A stretch of DNA of 64,000 nt from Lates calcarifer (Eukaryota > Chordata > Actinopteri > Centropomidae). The notes under the pieces were generated by a model. It made no database searches. It was not told the origin of the DNA and was given only the letters and a program-made list of their open reading frames with translations. This document shows positions 41,101-48,022 of this stretch, one piece after another (the stretch's first letter is position 1; each line of letters opens with the position of its first letter). The DNA lies in contig NC_066838.1 of assembly GCF_001640805.2 (NCBI RefSeq), positions 18,286,749 through 18,350,748 of the forward strand. Direction: 5' to 3'. The position numbers were made by a program, and so were the translations under genes.

Positions 41101-44100
41101 TAAGTATTGAGCAGGACATTTTACAGTCAAACTTGATGACACTGTCTCTAAGTAATCTCACTCTTCAGTTTCTTCTTACCTAGCATCAGTTGGATTCTTT
41201 TTAAGAGTCAAACTTCACATTCAGGATTTCTGTGTTGCCATTAAAGCTGTGAACCAGAATGCTGGTGCTCACCAGCTAACCTAGAGATGACCTCCACCTG
41301 GCTCCATCTCCCTCTTTCTCCCCCTGCTCCTCCTCCTCCTCTTCTTCCTCCCTATCTCCCTTCTCTCCAGATCCCCCTGCCTCACCCCAGTGTGTACAGG
41401 AAGCCCCTGCTTCTAGAGAGCCTGCTCTTCTGATGATCAGAGAGGAAAAACACAATGCCTTCAGTGTGTTAGAAAGGAGCTCAACTCATAAAATGCATAC
41501 ACACACACACACACACACACACACAAAGGGAGAGAAATAGAATGGAACATGCTTTTACTATTAAGGCTCTGTTTTTTTCTTTCCATATGACTTTCCCAGG
41601 AAAATCCCCCTCATCAGGGTAGGTCCAATCCAGACAGACAGCAGACTGGAGAAGAGACACAGATACACAGACAGACACAGAGGCCTGTGGAGAAATTGAC
41701 CTTCTCGTCCTGTGACTGAGACACAAACAAAGACTTTTAAAGGCGTGAGGGGCTACTGAACTGGGCCCTGTCTCTGTTCTGTTTATCAGATCTCAGTGCT
41801 GATTTCAGATTATTTTTTTTCCCCATTTTTAGTCAGCCCACAGAGAGTCAGTCAATGATCCTCAATGAGCACTCCCACTCACAGAAGCTTAAAAGTGGTA
41901 CAGCCTAGCATCTGGCTTACATACAACTTGATCTATCTAGACGACCGGGATGAGATTAATTTAGTCTCAGGGGTAATGCTCGATATTTGACATGTCTGTC
42001 CTTTATTGGGTGACACAGTAATTCTGTCCATTTCTAGAAGGCCTCAACAGTTGGTACCATTTAGGAAATCTAGGTCACTTCCGCCTTCTGTGTGTGTATG
42101 TGCAAGTGTGTGTGTGTGTGTCAGCCAGACCCTACTATAAGCCAAGAGACCTCCAGTATAAACATATTGTGCAGGAAGGAGTGCTGCTCTGAACAGAAAC
42201 ATCCTAATACCAAACAGCATTTGACTCCACTGCTATCCTCGTTGTCACACTCCAGCTCAGTCTTACTAATCTGTTAAAACTCTCCAAGCACTCAAGCGTC
42301 AGTGAGATCCTTTGATGTGGCTGGGAGGTTATTTGTATTTGATTAATACTCATTTTAATACAATCTGATACAACTGCCATACTGCATACTTCAGCTCAGC
42401 TCTAAAATCTTGAGTGTTTTGTCACAGGCGCCAAGGCAGATTTCTGTTGAAAGATGAGTCAGGCGATGTAGACCACCAATTTGTCTGTTGCATCACAGGG
42501 ATTCAAACACTAATATTACAGGGCTGTTCAACTATGGCTATGATTGTAATACAGTTATTCTTCGGTAAACTATGATATTATATGCTGATGAAAATAGATG
42601 GGTAGAAACTATGATCATGACTATCAATCAATGATTTGGATTTTAGGGAACTGGAGGGAAAACAAAGGTCACATTTTCTTATTAAAGTTCTCAATTAGGT
42701 TGTGGAAACCCTTCAAGGGGTCCCAAAATAAATTTAAGGAGGCATAAGATGATTAAAAAGATAACAAAATCAAATATTTTAATCTCAATCTTTTTTGACT
42801 TTTCAAATTCGCTTCCACTGCTTCAAGCTCATAAATTCCCCAAATGAAACAATCAGGGAAGAAAAAAAAACTTCTCATAACTGTTGTCCACACTTGACTT
42901 ATGATCAGACGTCACACAAAGATATTACTTCATATTTAGGCGTCACAAGTCAAAACGGTTGGGAACCACTGTCTTATGTCAGCTTCCACCGAAAGAGAAC
43001 AGTTAGGTGTGGTGCAAAGTTGTAACAATATCCTTTATCAATTACTATAACTTGTAGGCAATAAACATTGCTCCGTAATTGCATATCGATGTAACTACAC
43101 CTCAAACACAGCACGATTCAAAAACACACCTTTCAAAGGAGCGTGCCTGCAAATGACTCAAGAACCTGTTAAACAGGAGTGTCGATATATAAACCGCAAC
43201 GTTTTCACTCTGGCTATAAGAAGTAGGGAAAACATCAAAACAAACCAGTTTCTAATCCCACCCAGTTACGTTTTAATGCTTTCCAATTCTTGTGCAAAGC
43301 CATCACCCTACTGTAAATGTGTCTTATGTGTGCTTGCAGCCTAACATTAAACTAGCAGACATCATAAACTACTGACTTATCTGGTGCAAAGGTAGACGTG
43401 AGGTCATTTAACACATTAACTGTAACAACTTGACACAGTCAATAACAGAAATTTACAGTCCATTAGGAAGCTCAGGTAAAGACCTAAAGATGGGACCCCA
43501 GCATGCAGTGCAGAAAAGAAAACACTTTCTAAAAATGGCCTCTCAGGAAAGGGGTCAATCACATCAGAGGCCCCTTTTACACACACACACACAAAAACTG
43601 CAACGTTGTCTCAGCTGAAGTCTTCTCAACAGCAGGATTCACACATGACCACCATTAGGAAAATCAATGTGACACTCTGGCAGGCCAGAAAAGAGCCTGA
43701 AGCTTCTGAATGGCCCTGAAAACTGAGTCATGCTGTCTCACACCAACAGATAAACAGAGTGAGACAGAGACATGGAGGAGTAGAGAAATGTAGGGGATGT
43801 TCAGAGATTGCAGCTTACAGGAATAAACCGACTTGTTGGACGACTGCTCTGCCGGTCACTTTGAGAAGGTCAACACCAAAATCATCCATTTGTACAAAAG
43901 GAGATTGTTAGCTTCAGTGCTAATACTATGCTGAGTGATAGTAGCCAACTGGCATTATCCCAAGTAGTAATACTGATCTTTCAGTGAAAGTGTTGAGTCC
44001 GACTGATACATCGGTGGAGCTGATATTATCAGACATTAGCTAATTGCTAACATATTAATATCAGTGTATGTATTGGCCAATAAAACTGCAGGACAGAAAT

Positions 44101-46885
44101 GCAAAAAATAAGTTTGAGGTCATTTAAAAACAGATTCAGCATTACAAAATTTGACCAATCAGGGTGCTCAGGGCAACCTATCAGCAAATGATGTATGAAG
44201 CACACACCACTTTCCTTAAGTCATTTCATGTGTTATCACAATGCATTTTTTGCTTTTCATGTGTCTTTCATACCACGCATTTCTGTACTAACTAACCTCT
44301 AAGCCTTCACTTAATCCTAACCACGACAAGATAAGGTGACTGAGCATAGGTTTAAATTTTGAACTCTGTCCTGGACTCTACCTATATATTATAGGGATTT
44401 TTATATGCAATCAATGGTGTGATAGTACCAAACCTGGTGACAATGAGATTTCAGGGTGATGTGCACAGTTGATGTTTCTAGCTGTTGTTGGCTAACAAAT
44501 AGTTCTAAAAGTTTTGAGGTGAGGCGCAGCCCCTTTGCTGAATTACTGAGCCCTTATGATAATAAGCAGTAGGCTATATACAACCCAAAACAGCTGAAGA
44601 GAAAGTATGGCAAGCAGAGCAAAAGTAACCCACTAGCATTTGAGGATAAAAACTATTTCAATCAAAACTTCTGCCTAGTGGATACAACTTTCTCCAGACA
44701 TTGTACCAACTGCATAACTGAGACGAAACTTCACAAACACACTGCTAATCACCTACTATGACTCTCTACTGCTACCACAGTATTATGGGATATCTGATAC
44801 ATAGGCCATTTTGGTACCTCTGCCCACATGACTTAACAAGTAAACTCACTAATGGACCAATCTTGTTTTAACTTACAGCCAAGATAACCAAGTCTTTGAA
44901 AGTGAGAGACACAGCAGGGGTATCTGAACTCAAAAAAGTGGGAACAAGGGGAACCGGGCAGATAATATTCTCACTATCCTCCTCCCTAACTCCCCTCTAT
45001 GTTTATCTAACATGAGGGGGGAGATGTTTACATTGGCTTGGTTAAACACAGACAGGCCCAATAGCTTTTGTTAATAATAAATAACCTAAACAGCCAGGCT
45101 GGGACATCCAACGCTGGAGAGTGTCGCAGCCAAACGTGGACCACCGTTGCCCTACATCTGCGGAGGAGACACATTCACCCACATTTGAGTGAGAGCGTAT
45201 ACAGAGCGTGAAGAGGACTGAGAGGACTGAGAGTGAAGTCTGTCAGAAGAGTTTATGGAGCTGGAAACAAGTCTGAGGACTGAGGTGGAATTTAAACTGA
45301 GAGGCATACTATCTATCCCACCACAGTTTATTTGTGATGTGGTTTGTTTTAATAGATTCTCCGATGATTTGATGCGAGCAGCCTACAACCCTTTTGACCC
45401 TCCCATCGTAAACATAAAAATAAGCATTAGAGAGTGCACGGGCTGGTTGGATTCCCATGTGGAAGGAATAGAGTTGAGTGAGCTTCAGGAAAAAAAAAGA
45501 AGATATATTTCATCTGACGGCGGTTGCAGGGAGCACTAGTGCTGTGTGTGTGTGTGTGTGTTGGGGAAGGGGGTCTAAGGCAGGCAGAGAGATGAGGGGG
45601 CAGAGATTGATCTGGGACAGTGTGGGAGAGAAAGAGGGAACTGCAAAAAAAGGAGCGGGAGATAGAGAAAGAGAGAGACAGAGAGTGAGCAAGACCTTGG
45701 GAACAAATGTGTGTGTGTGTGGGAGAGAAACGATACACTGCTGGACTGCCGGAAAAAGAGAGTCAGCCAGGAGGACGGCAGATCGATTCCTCCCCTGAGT
45801 CTCACAACAAACACGCTCTTTTTCTCTCTGCATAGCTCACCTCTGCTGCAGCCTGATATCGTCCCATCAGCACTTCATCTCTATCACTCTCTCTCACTGT
45901 CTCTCTCTCTCTGTTATACCCTCCTCCCCCCTTCTTTGTCTGCATGCTAGCACTTTATTCCATGGCCTCTGTGAAAGATCTTGAGAATTTAGCCAAATTT
46001 TCTATGGAGTTTGATTCTCACAGTAACTTGCCATGGTTAGCTGATAGGAATATTAAGCCAAACGACCCAGATCTGTCATCTCAGCACCATGCAAGACACA
46101 ACCACATGACACACGAACAATGACCTGGACACGGCGAATAATGAATAGAGAGAAAGAAGAGAGAAAAAAAGTACCCATCTTTTGTTTTTGTGGTGGAAAC
46201 GCATCTCATGATCAAAAATATCTCTGTATGCAGTGCAAAGAGGAAATGATGACACACACACACACACACTTCACCTCAAATCCCAAAAAGAAGTCCTCCT
46301 ACCACCCTCCCAGACTGACTGGCATTTACTTTCAATACGATCCGTAATCTCATGAGTCCTGCATCACACACACTCTCTGGTCCACTCAAATTCCACACTG
46401 GGACACTGTAGCTGCTTTGGCCACACACATTCACACATACACACACTACAGTGGGGAGGAGGATGGATGGCTCCTCGTCTAATGATTATTATCTGAATTA
46501 ACATCCTCATTGTGGTTACTTCTTTATATGCAATCATATACAAATATTGTGTGTGCGTATGTGTGTGTTTGGGGGGGGGCTGCCTCAGACTGGGGCAATA
46601 GTGAGGTCAGAGCTCCCTTTTTCTCGGGGTTTGGCACGGCTTTGCTCCTATTCTTGCCGTGTCAGCTGAAGCTTCCCAACAGAGCATTAACGCTCCTCTC
46701 AGAGTGTTTGTGAAGCGGCACTGACGAGCAAAAAACAACTCTTTACGTTGTTTCGGAGTTGATGCGGGCCTGCAGCTGCCCCCGTTGACAGCTGGCAAAA
46801 GCATTTTGGAATTCAAATCCTGTGCGCAATACAAACCGTGGCCATTTGGAAACAACTTAAGAAAACCGCAGAGTTTTTTTTAAAG

Positions 46886-46917
<32 letters not shown>

Positions 46918-46973
46918 AACCGCCTTTTAGTTATCAGGGCGAGTCACTTACCAGTAGCTGAAACCCCCTGCAT
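1899..46973 (-). CDS. fgd3: FYVE, RhoGEF and PH domain-containing protein 3 (fgd3), multi-exon, 3' part off the left edge
   Basis: Guanine nucleotide exchange factor of the FGD family, expected to activate CDC42-type GTPases and shape actin at the cell periphery. Thirteen coding exons join in one open frame: 46973-46952, 30889-30803, 15940-15770, 13314-13113, 12809-12188, 9072-8983, 6595-6459, 5563-5407, 5166-5028, 3031-2973, 2421-2275, 2165-2073, 1978-1899. Every boundary is AG/GT and every phase agrees, giving 668 whole residues. Order of parts: proline-rich region (about 60-150), LIERFE (153-158), acidic segment with DSGIDS (284-289), DH domain (about 370-562), PH1 (from about 575). FGD3 is chosen over FGD1, FGD2 and FGD4 because [13 protein letters not shown] and the exon 7 stretch [11 protein letters not shown] resemble FGD3 best from memory, and because bicd2 lies next door. 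The end of PH1, the FYVE domain and PH2 must lie to the left of position 1. Confidence 0.93.
2073..2165 (-). CDS. fgd3: fgd3 coding exon 12, PH1
   Basis: Thirty-one codons: [19 protein letters not shown], then [12 protein letters not shown]. The acceptor is GATCTAG and the donor is GTGCAG at 2072-2067, a weaker site than the others, which may allow inefficient use. Phase 0 on both sides. The wording [12 protein letters not shown] favours FGD3. Confidence 0.94.
2275..2421 (-). CDS. fgd3: fgd3 coding exon 11, DH-PH linker and start of PH1
   Basis: Forty-nine codons, [18 protein letters not shown] then [20 protein letters not shown], ending DRYLYL. ELIKEG starts the first beta strand of the PH1 domain, which binds phosphoinositides and helps orient the DH domain at the membrane. 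The acceptor is GTTTTCAG, the donor GTGAGA at 2274-2269; both ends phase 0. Confidence 0.96.
2973..3031 (-). CDS. fgd3: fgd3 coding exon 10, end of DH domain
   Basis: A 59-base exon that completes a Lys codon and encodes [19 protein letters not shown], the last DH helix leading to the PH domain. The acceptor is TGTATTACAG, the donor GTAAGA at 2972-2967, phase 0 out. It is too short to appear as a free ORF; it was found from the expected FGD sequence and the phase of its neighbours. Confidence 0.94.
3032..5027 (-). other. fgd3 intron, with (TG)n at its 5' end
   Basis: About 2 kb between exons 9 and 10. It holds the (TG)21 tract at 4944-4985 (CA on the transcribed strand). The rest is A/T-rich and I see no exon-like open stretch with splice sites. 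Confidence 0.7.
4944..4985. repeat. (TG)21 microsatellite beside the exon 9 donor
   Basis: Uninterrupted TG repeat on the plus strand, CA in the fgd3 pre-mRNA, starting 42 bases after the exon 9 5' splice site. Intronic CA repeats near donors are known hnRNP L binding sites. Confidence 0.95.
5028..5166 (-). CDS. fgd3: fgd3 coding exon 9, DH domain CR3
   Basis: A 139-base exon: [19 protein letters not shown], then [17 protein letters not shown], then DRKDAE with one base left over. This holds conserved region 3, the long helix that forms much of the GTPase-binding face and is nearly invariant in FGD proteins. The acceptor is GAAACAACAG; the donor is GTGAGA at 5027-5022. Skipping would shift the frame. 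A (CA)21 tract begins 42 bases into the following intron. Confidence 0.96.
5407..5563 (-). CDS. fgd3: fgd3 coding exon 8, DH domain
   Basis: A 157-base exon completing the split Trp, then [37 protein letters not shown], and ending VVQNIQ at residue 496. This is the highly conserved core of the FGD DH domain. The acceptor TTTGCTGTAG follows a UG-rich tract in place of a clean pyrimidine tract. The donor is GTAAGC at 5406-5401. Confidence 0.96.
6459..6595 (-). CDS. fgd3: fgd3 coding exon 7, DH domain
   Basis: A 137-base exon starting [18 protein letters not shown], then [20 protein letters not shown], ending TRITGEW with the Trp codon split. These are DH helices between CR1 and CR2. The acceptor is CCTCTGCAG, the donor GTGAGG at 6458-6453. 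The AGIP wording separates FGD3 from FGD1 and FGD4, where I recall a longer RNRSSFPA-type or NRGSFPA-type loop at this point. Confidence 0.95.
6596..8982 (-). other. fgd3 intron between exons 6 and 7
   Basis: About 2.4 kb without a readable exon. It contains two decayed copies of an A/T-rich dispersed element (about 6897-7150 and 7961-8235), recognised by phrases such as CTATAAAATG..., CCAACAGTTGGAAACCCAAA and GATTAATTGATTAG. Confidence 0.65.
6897..7150. repeat. dispersed A/T-rich fish repeat (family A), copy 1
   Basis: It shares successive phrases with the other family A copies (TATAAAATG, AGCCAAAGGTGATGTCTTC, GTCTGACCAACAGT, GAAACCCAAA, ATCTGGAACCAGCAAATG). I recall this as a very common non-autonomous DNA transposon of percomorph fish with GATTAATCGATTAG-type ends. 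No coding capacity. Confidence 0.6.
8983..9072 (-). CDS. fgd3: fgd3 coding exon 6, start of DH domain (CR1)
   Basis: Exactly 30 codons, residues 369-398, starting [19 protein letters not shown] and ending LLDQ. It holds conserved region 1 of the Dbl-homology fold, whose Glu (in the HTEEAY stretch) contacts switch I of the GTPase in this family. The acceptor is TTTCCCTCAG, the donor GTAGGG at 8982-8977. Both ends are phase 0, so skipping would keep the frame but remove CR1. A long UG tract lies 70 bases upstream (see findings). Confidence 0.95.
9142..9187. repeat. (AC)23 microsatellite; (UG)23 upstream of the exon 6 acceptor
   Basis: Uninterrupted AC repeat on the plus strand, read as UG in the fgd3 pre-mRNA, lying 70-115 bases upstream of exon 6. 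UG repeats are the classic binding site of TDP-43 and CELF proteins. Confidence 0.95.
9620..9795. repeat. dispersed A/T-rich fish repeat (family A), 3' fragment
   Basis: It contains GTGACAAAGAGAAGCAGCAAA, CCTCACAT, AATCTGAGAA and the end CACCTAATCGACTAATC followed by ATTTCAGCTCTA, the typical terminus of this family. Confidence 0.6.
10085..10480. repeat. dispersed repeat (family B), copy 1
   Basis: A diverged partner of 40200-40590. Shared phrases in the same order: CTCAGTA, CCCACT-AAGATGTAAATCTT, ACAGTGCCCATGTT, TAATGAAGGAA, GTGGCTCA-TGA, ACAGTGGA/ACAATTGAA and ATCAGGCTTT. A shorter match starts at 16436. No ORF; probably a non-autonomous element. Confidence 0.6.
12188..12809 (-). CDS. fgd3: fgd3 coding exon 5, acidic linker with DSGIDS degron
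   Basis: A 622-base exon encoding residues 162-368, strongly acidic and serine-rich, just before the DH domain. [13 protein letters not shown] includes DSGIDS at residues 284-289, the DSGxxS type of phosphodegron through which FGD1 and FGD3 are reported to be ubiquitinated by SCF-beta-TrCP (established knowledge of the family). The acceptor is TTTTCCCAG and the donor GTGAGT at 12187-12182. An internal Met179 (12757-12755) has a strong start context (A at -3, G at +4) and could begin a shorter, human-like form. Confidence 0.92.
13113..13314 (-). CDS. fgd3: fgd3 coding exon 4, polyproline and LIERFE motif
   Basis: A 202-base exon encoding residues 94-161: VPPKP, then a polyproline core ([11 protein letters not shown], about 122-132), then LIERFE at 153-158. 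An L-I-x-[RK]-F-E element is also found near the N-terminus of FGD1 and, as LISRFE, FGD4 (from memory). The acceptor is CTGTAG and the donor GTAAGG at 13112-13107. Proline tracts are candidate sites for SH3 proteins, profilin or cortactin-type partners; which of these bind cannot be read here. Confidence 0.85.
13315..15769 (-). other. fgd3 intron between exons 3 and 4
   Basis: About 2.5 kb. It holds a paired-arm inverted repeat at 14458-14855 and a family A end at about 15185-15265 (AATAATCGAGAAAATAATC ... TAGTTGCAGCCCTA). No exon-like stretch recognised. Confidence 0.65.
14458..14855. repeat. inverted repeat with arms of roughly 50-60 bases
   Basis: Left arm pieces CAGTGTTCT (14460-14468), CTGCTCTCTCTGGAT (14474-14488) and AGTGGAATAAAA (14497-14508) recur in reverse complement and in matching order at about 14847-14839, 14826-14812 and 14803-14792. 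The 12-base piece is perfect. The centre (about 280 bases) is unrelated. It fits an old non-autonomous transposon with long terminal inverted repeats. Confidence 0.6.
15770..15940 (-). CDS. fgd3: fgd3 coding exon 3, proline/basic-rich
   Basis: A 171-base symmetric exon (phase 1 in, phase 1 out) encoding residues 37-93. It begins [12 protein letters not shown] and becomes a Pro/Arg/Lys-rich segment ending KPQ. The acceptor is GTTCTCTGCAG at 15951-15941; the donor is GTAAAA at 15769-15764. Spliced to exon 4 it gives KPQVPPKP, which I recall as present in the FGD1 N-terminus. PxxP motifs suggest SH3 binding. Confidence 0.8.
16295..16323. repeat. (TG)n microsatellite
   Basis: Uninterrupted TG run in the intron between fgd3 exons 2 and 3, about 350 bases upstream of exon 3 in the transcript. 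Confidence 0.9.
19640..19935. repeat. dispersed fish repeat with GTTAGCATGCTAAC motifs
   Basis: It has ATCACTGGC, GAGGTCAACCTTTGCGGTTTT, GAGTGAAATGTCTCAACAAC, TATTGGATTGACTT and repeated GCATGCTAACATGCTAA, all of which I recall together in a very common teleost interspersed repeat. No ORF. Confidence 0.6.
20523..20570. repeat. (AC)n microsatellite, interrupted
   Basis: AC repeat from 20523 with one T interruption at 20558 and continuing to about 20570. Confidence 0.9.
24714..24956. repeat. dispersed A/T-rich fish repeat (family A) with both ends
   Basis: It begins CTAGGGCTACAACTAATTATT and ends TAATGGTTAGTTGCAGCCCTA, which are inverted copies of each other, the expected ends of this family. 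An internal second end (AGCCACAACAATTAGTTG at about 24802) suggests a rearranged or doubled copy. Confidence 0.6.
26765..26900. repeat. dispersed A/T-rich fish repeat (family A), fragment
   Basis: It carries AAGAAAAGCAGTAAATCC, GTGAGAAGCTGGAACGAAGGA and AAAAAGTGACTTAAACAATG, in the order seen in the 3' half of this element family. Confidence 0.6.
30803..30889 (-). CDS. fgd3: fgd3 coding exon 2
   Basis: An 87-base exon open in the required frame from first to last base, giving residues 8-36 ([17 protein letters not shown] and so on), rich in basic residues. The acceptor follows a long pyrimidine-rich tract ending CACACAG; the donor is GTGAGT at 30802-30797. Entry and exit are both after codon base 1, so it can be included or skipped without shifting the frame. 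The peptide is not one I recognise. It joins exon 1A or 1B to exon 3. Confidence 0.65.
31002..31014 (-). CDS. fgd3: fgd3 alternative coding exon 1B (proximal start)
   Basis: ATG at 31014-31012 gives MPSP plus one base, followed by a GTGAGC donor at 31001-30996. The phase (after codon base 1) is the one exon 2 needs, so splicing across a 112-bp intron would give MPSPTGDERIY. An in-frame TGA lies 13 codons upstream with no other ATG between. It sits in a GC-rich, purine-rich leader that looks like a 5'UTR. This is a prediction from phase and setting, without transcript support. Confidence 0.5.
31015..31400 (-). promoter_or_regulatory. fgd3: proximal fgd3 promoter / 5'UTR candidate
   Basis: A GC-rich block upstream of exon 1B holds a CCGCCGCCGCCG run (31281-31292) and many CpGs around 31280-31380. 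GTCACCATGGAAAC at 31347-31360 resembles an RFX X-box half-site pair. On the plus strand 31080-31112 is a TC repeat, 31127-31165 a TCC repeat and 31193-31208 an A run; on the transcribed strand these read as GA/GGA-rich leader. Plus-strand ORFs here are products of the repeats and are not called. Confidence 0.4.
31712..32075. repeat. dispersed A/T-rich fish repeat (family A), long copy
   Basis: It begins CCTACAACTAATTATTCTC, then ATCAATTAATCATTTAGTC, TATAAAATGTCAGAAAATAG, TGTCCTGACAATAAG, and ends around ATCGACCAATCTACTAATC and CATTTCAGCACTA. Both ends and the typical order are kept, making this the most complete copy in the window. Confidence 0.7.
32322..32337. repeat. C16 homopolymer after a CCA repeat
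   Basis: A run of 16 C just downstream of an (ACC)n stretch at 32281-32307. ORFs across it are products of the repeat. Confidence 0.9.
35121..35159. repeat. (ATCT)n tetranucleotide microsatellite
   Basis: Nearly ten uninterrupted copies of ATCT in the first fgd3 intron; likely length-polymorphic. Confidence 0.95.
40200..40590. repeat. dispersed repeat (family B), copy 2
   Basis: Collinear with 10085-10480 over about 390 bases, with point changes and small gaps. Landmarks: ATCCCACTGAAGATGTAAAT, ACAGTGCCCATGTTTATC, GTCATCTGGTACAATTGCGT, ATCAGGCTTTTTATAC. No coding capacity. Confidence 0.6.
40625..41080. mobile_element. candidate non-autonomous DNA element with TTAAAGG ends
   Basis: The left end TTAAAGGGGCTATTCATAC and the right end CTTACATATAGCTCCTTTGAA are imperfect inverted copies (TTcAAAGGAGCTATATGTAAG read back). 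I recall CTTACATATAGCTCCTTTAA as a recurring end in fish repeats. The interior has no meaningful ORF. Confidence 0.45.
42690..42972. mobile_element. hAT-like non-autonomous element fragment
   Basis: It ends GGTTGGGAACCACTG, the inverted form of CAGTGGTTCCCAACC that starts many fish hAT-type elements. GAAACCCTTCAAGGGGTCCC near the other side is also typical. It is related to the nested element at 48264-48565. Confidence 0.5.
45255..45539 (+). other. unrecognised plus-strand ORF in the fgd3 first intron
   Basis: Ninety-four codons beginning [13 protein letters not shown] and ending in a lysine-rich tail read from an A-rich run. It is not low-complexity for its first 75 codons, unlike most ORFs here, but I recognise no domain. 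A GTGAGC donor-like site at 45478-45483 would cut it after codon 74. A second short open frame starting [13 protein letters not shown] lies at about 45962-46123. It could be a small gene, an old transposon piece or chance. No function is assigned. Confidence 0.2.
46952..46973 (-). CDS. fgd3: fgd3 coding exon 1A (distal start)
   Basis: The ATG at 46973-46971 opens seven codons (MQGVSAT) plus one base, then a perfect GTAAGT donor at 46951-46946. Ending after codon base 1 fits both exon 2 (starts with CA) and exon 3 (starts with AC). The start context AAG-ATG has a purine at -3. Reading upstream in frame there is no other ATG before a TGA at 47102-47100, which supports this as the initiator. No homology was used because the peptide is too short; the support is the splice site, the phase and the CpG-rich setting. 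Confidence 0.7.
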
Positions 46974-47410
46974 CTTGCACAAACTTCTTCTTCTCCGGTC
47001 TTTCTCGGCTGAACCCGTCCTTTTCCTCGGAGAAACTGGCAACAACAGCGTGGCTCCCTGCGTACGGTGGAGGACTACACTCGGAGGAGCGCCTCTACTT
47101 CACAGCCCCCCCTTTCCTGTTAGCCGATAATAAAAAACAAACAAACACACGCACACACACTAAGGACACTTCATGGTTTCCTAACGGACGCGAGAGATTT
47201 CACCCGGCTCATTTTCCTGCAGAATAAGAGCAGTGTAGCCCTCCGTGTAGTCCTTTCTCCTCCCTCTCCAAAAACAGAACTCTGTCCTCTGTGTGTGTGT
47301 ATGTGTGAGTGTGTGTATGTGTGAGTGAGTGCCGCTGGAAAAAAAGAAAAAAAAAAAGAAAAAGAAAATGCGCGTTCCCGCCTGTGCGCCGCGCGCGAGC
47401 TCGACATGCT
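46974..47410 (-). promoter_or_regulatory. fgd3: distal fgd3 promoter / 5'UTR region, CpG-rich
   Basis: This stretch upstream of exon 1A is richer in CpG than its surroundings, with a dense cluster at about 47369-47404 containing GCGCGCG. An E2F-type GGCGGGAA reads on the minus strand at 47382-47375. No TATA box is evident, so a CpG-type dispersed start is likely. A plus-strand GT-rich tract at 47291-47330 and A-rich tract at 47338-47368 lie inside it. The transcription start itself cannot be fixed from sequence. Confidence 0.5.
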
Positions 47411-48022
47411 CATTCATTGAGCGTGAATGCTACAGTCAAAGATTAGCATCAGAGAAAAACTGTAAAAAAAAAAAAAAAAAACAAGTTAATTTCATCCTTT
47501 AACTCACCACTCGACTTTAGCCTGAATAGCTCACTCTGTTTCATCCCGCCTCTACTCAAAGTGTAGTTTTGCATCTTTAATATTACATCCTCAGCCATGA
47601 TATGCCCACTGGCATGGAGGCATGCACGACATGGGTTGTCACGTGAAGTCATGAAAAGGATGAGGCCTATTTCAAGAGATGGCTCTGCTTTGAAAACTCC
47701 ACAGCTGCCTATTAGTGTGGAAAAAGAGCCTGGAACACAAATACTAACTGGCAATGCATTTCCATGTCACTGCGCAGGCTTTTCTCCTGATCTTTTAATT
47801 GATTATCTTGAGTTTCAAGCCAGCTGAATGGATGCTGTCAGCTGCCTCTGTGAATCACAGTAGAGACTAATAAGGAACTGACAGTAGGAGAAAAGAAATG
47901 TTGGATATAACAGTCGTTGTAGTTGTAAAATGTAATCTCTGTTGCTTGTGTATGTTCATCCAAAGTTCAAAGTTTGGACTTTACTTGCTTGCAAAGGTCA
48001 GCTGTGTGGTATTACAACCTTC

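Larger units (their letters stand above)
31401..46951 (-). other. first fgd3 intron of the distal transcript
   Basis: About 15.5 kb. Contents: simple repeats (31564-31620 GAGT/GT, C16 at 32322-32337, ATCT at 35121-35159, A19 at 37476-37494, AC at about 41500-41525, GA at 46884-46907), family A (31712-32075), family B (40200-40590), a TTAA-type element (40625-41080), an hAT-like fragment (42690-42972) and a plus-strand ORF of unknown status (45255-45539). No fgd3 exon was found between 1B and 1A. Confidence 0.6.

Noticed and set aside
46120..46269. Overlapping ORFs on both strands around the AC run at 46253-46269
   Set aside because: Driven by the AC repeat and surrounding A-rich sequence; no splice context or family signature.
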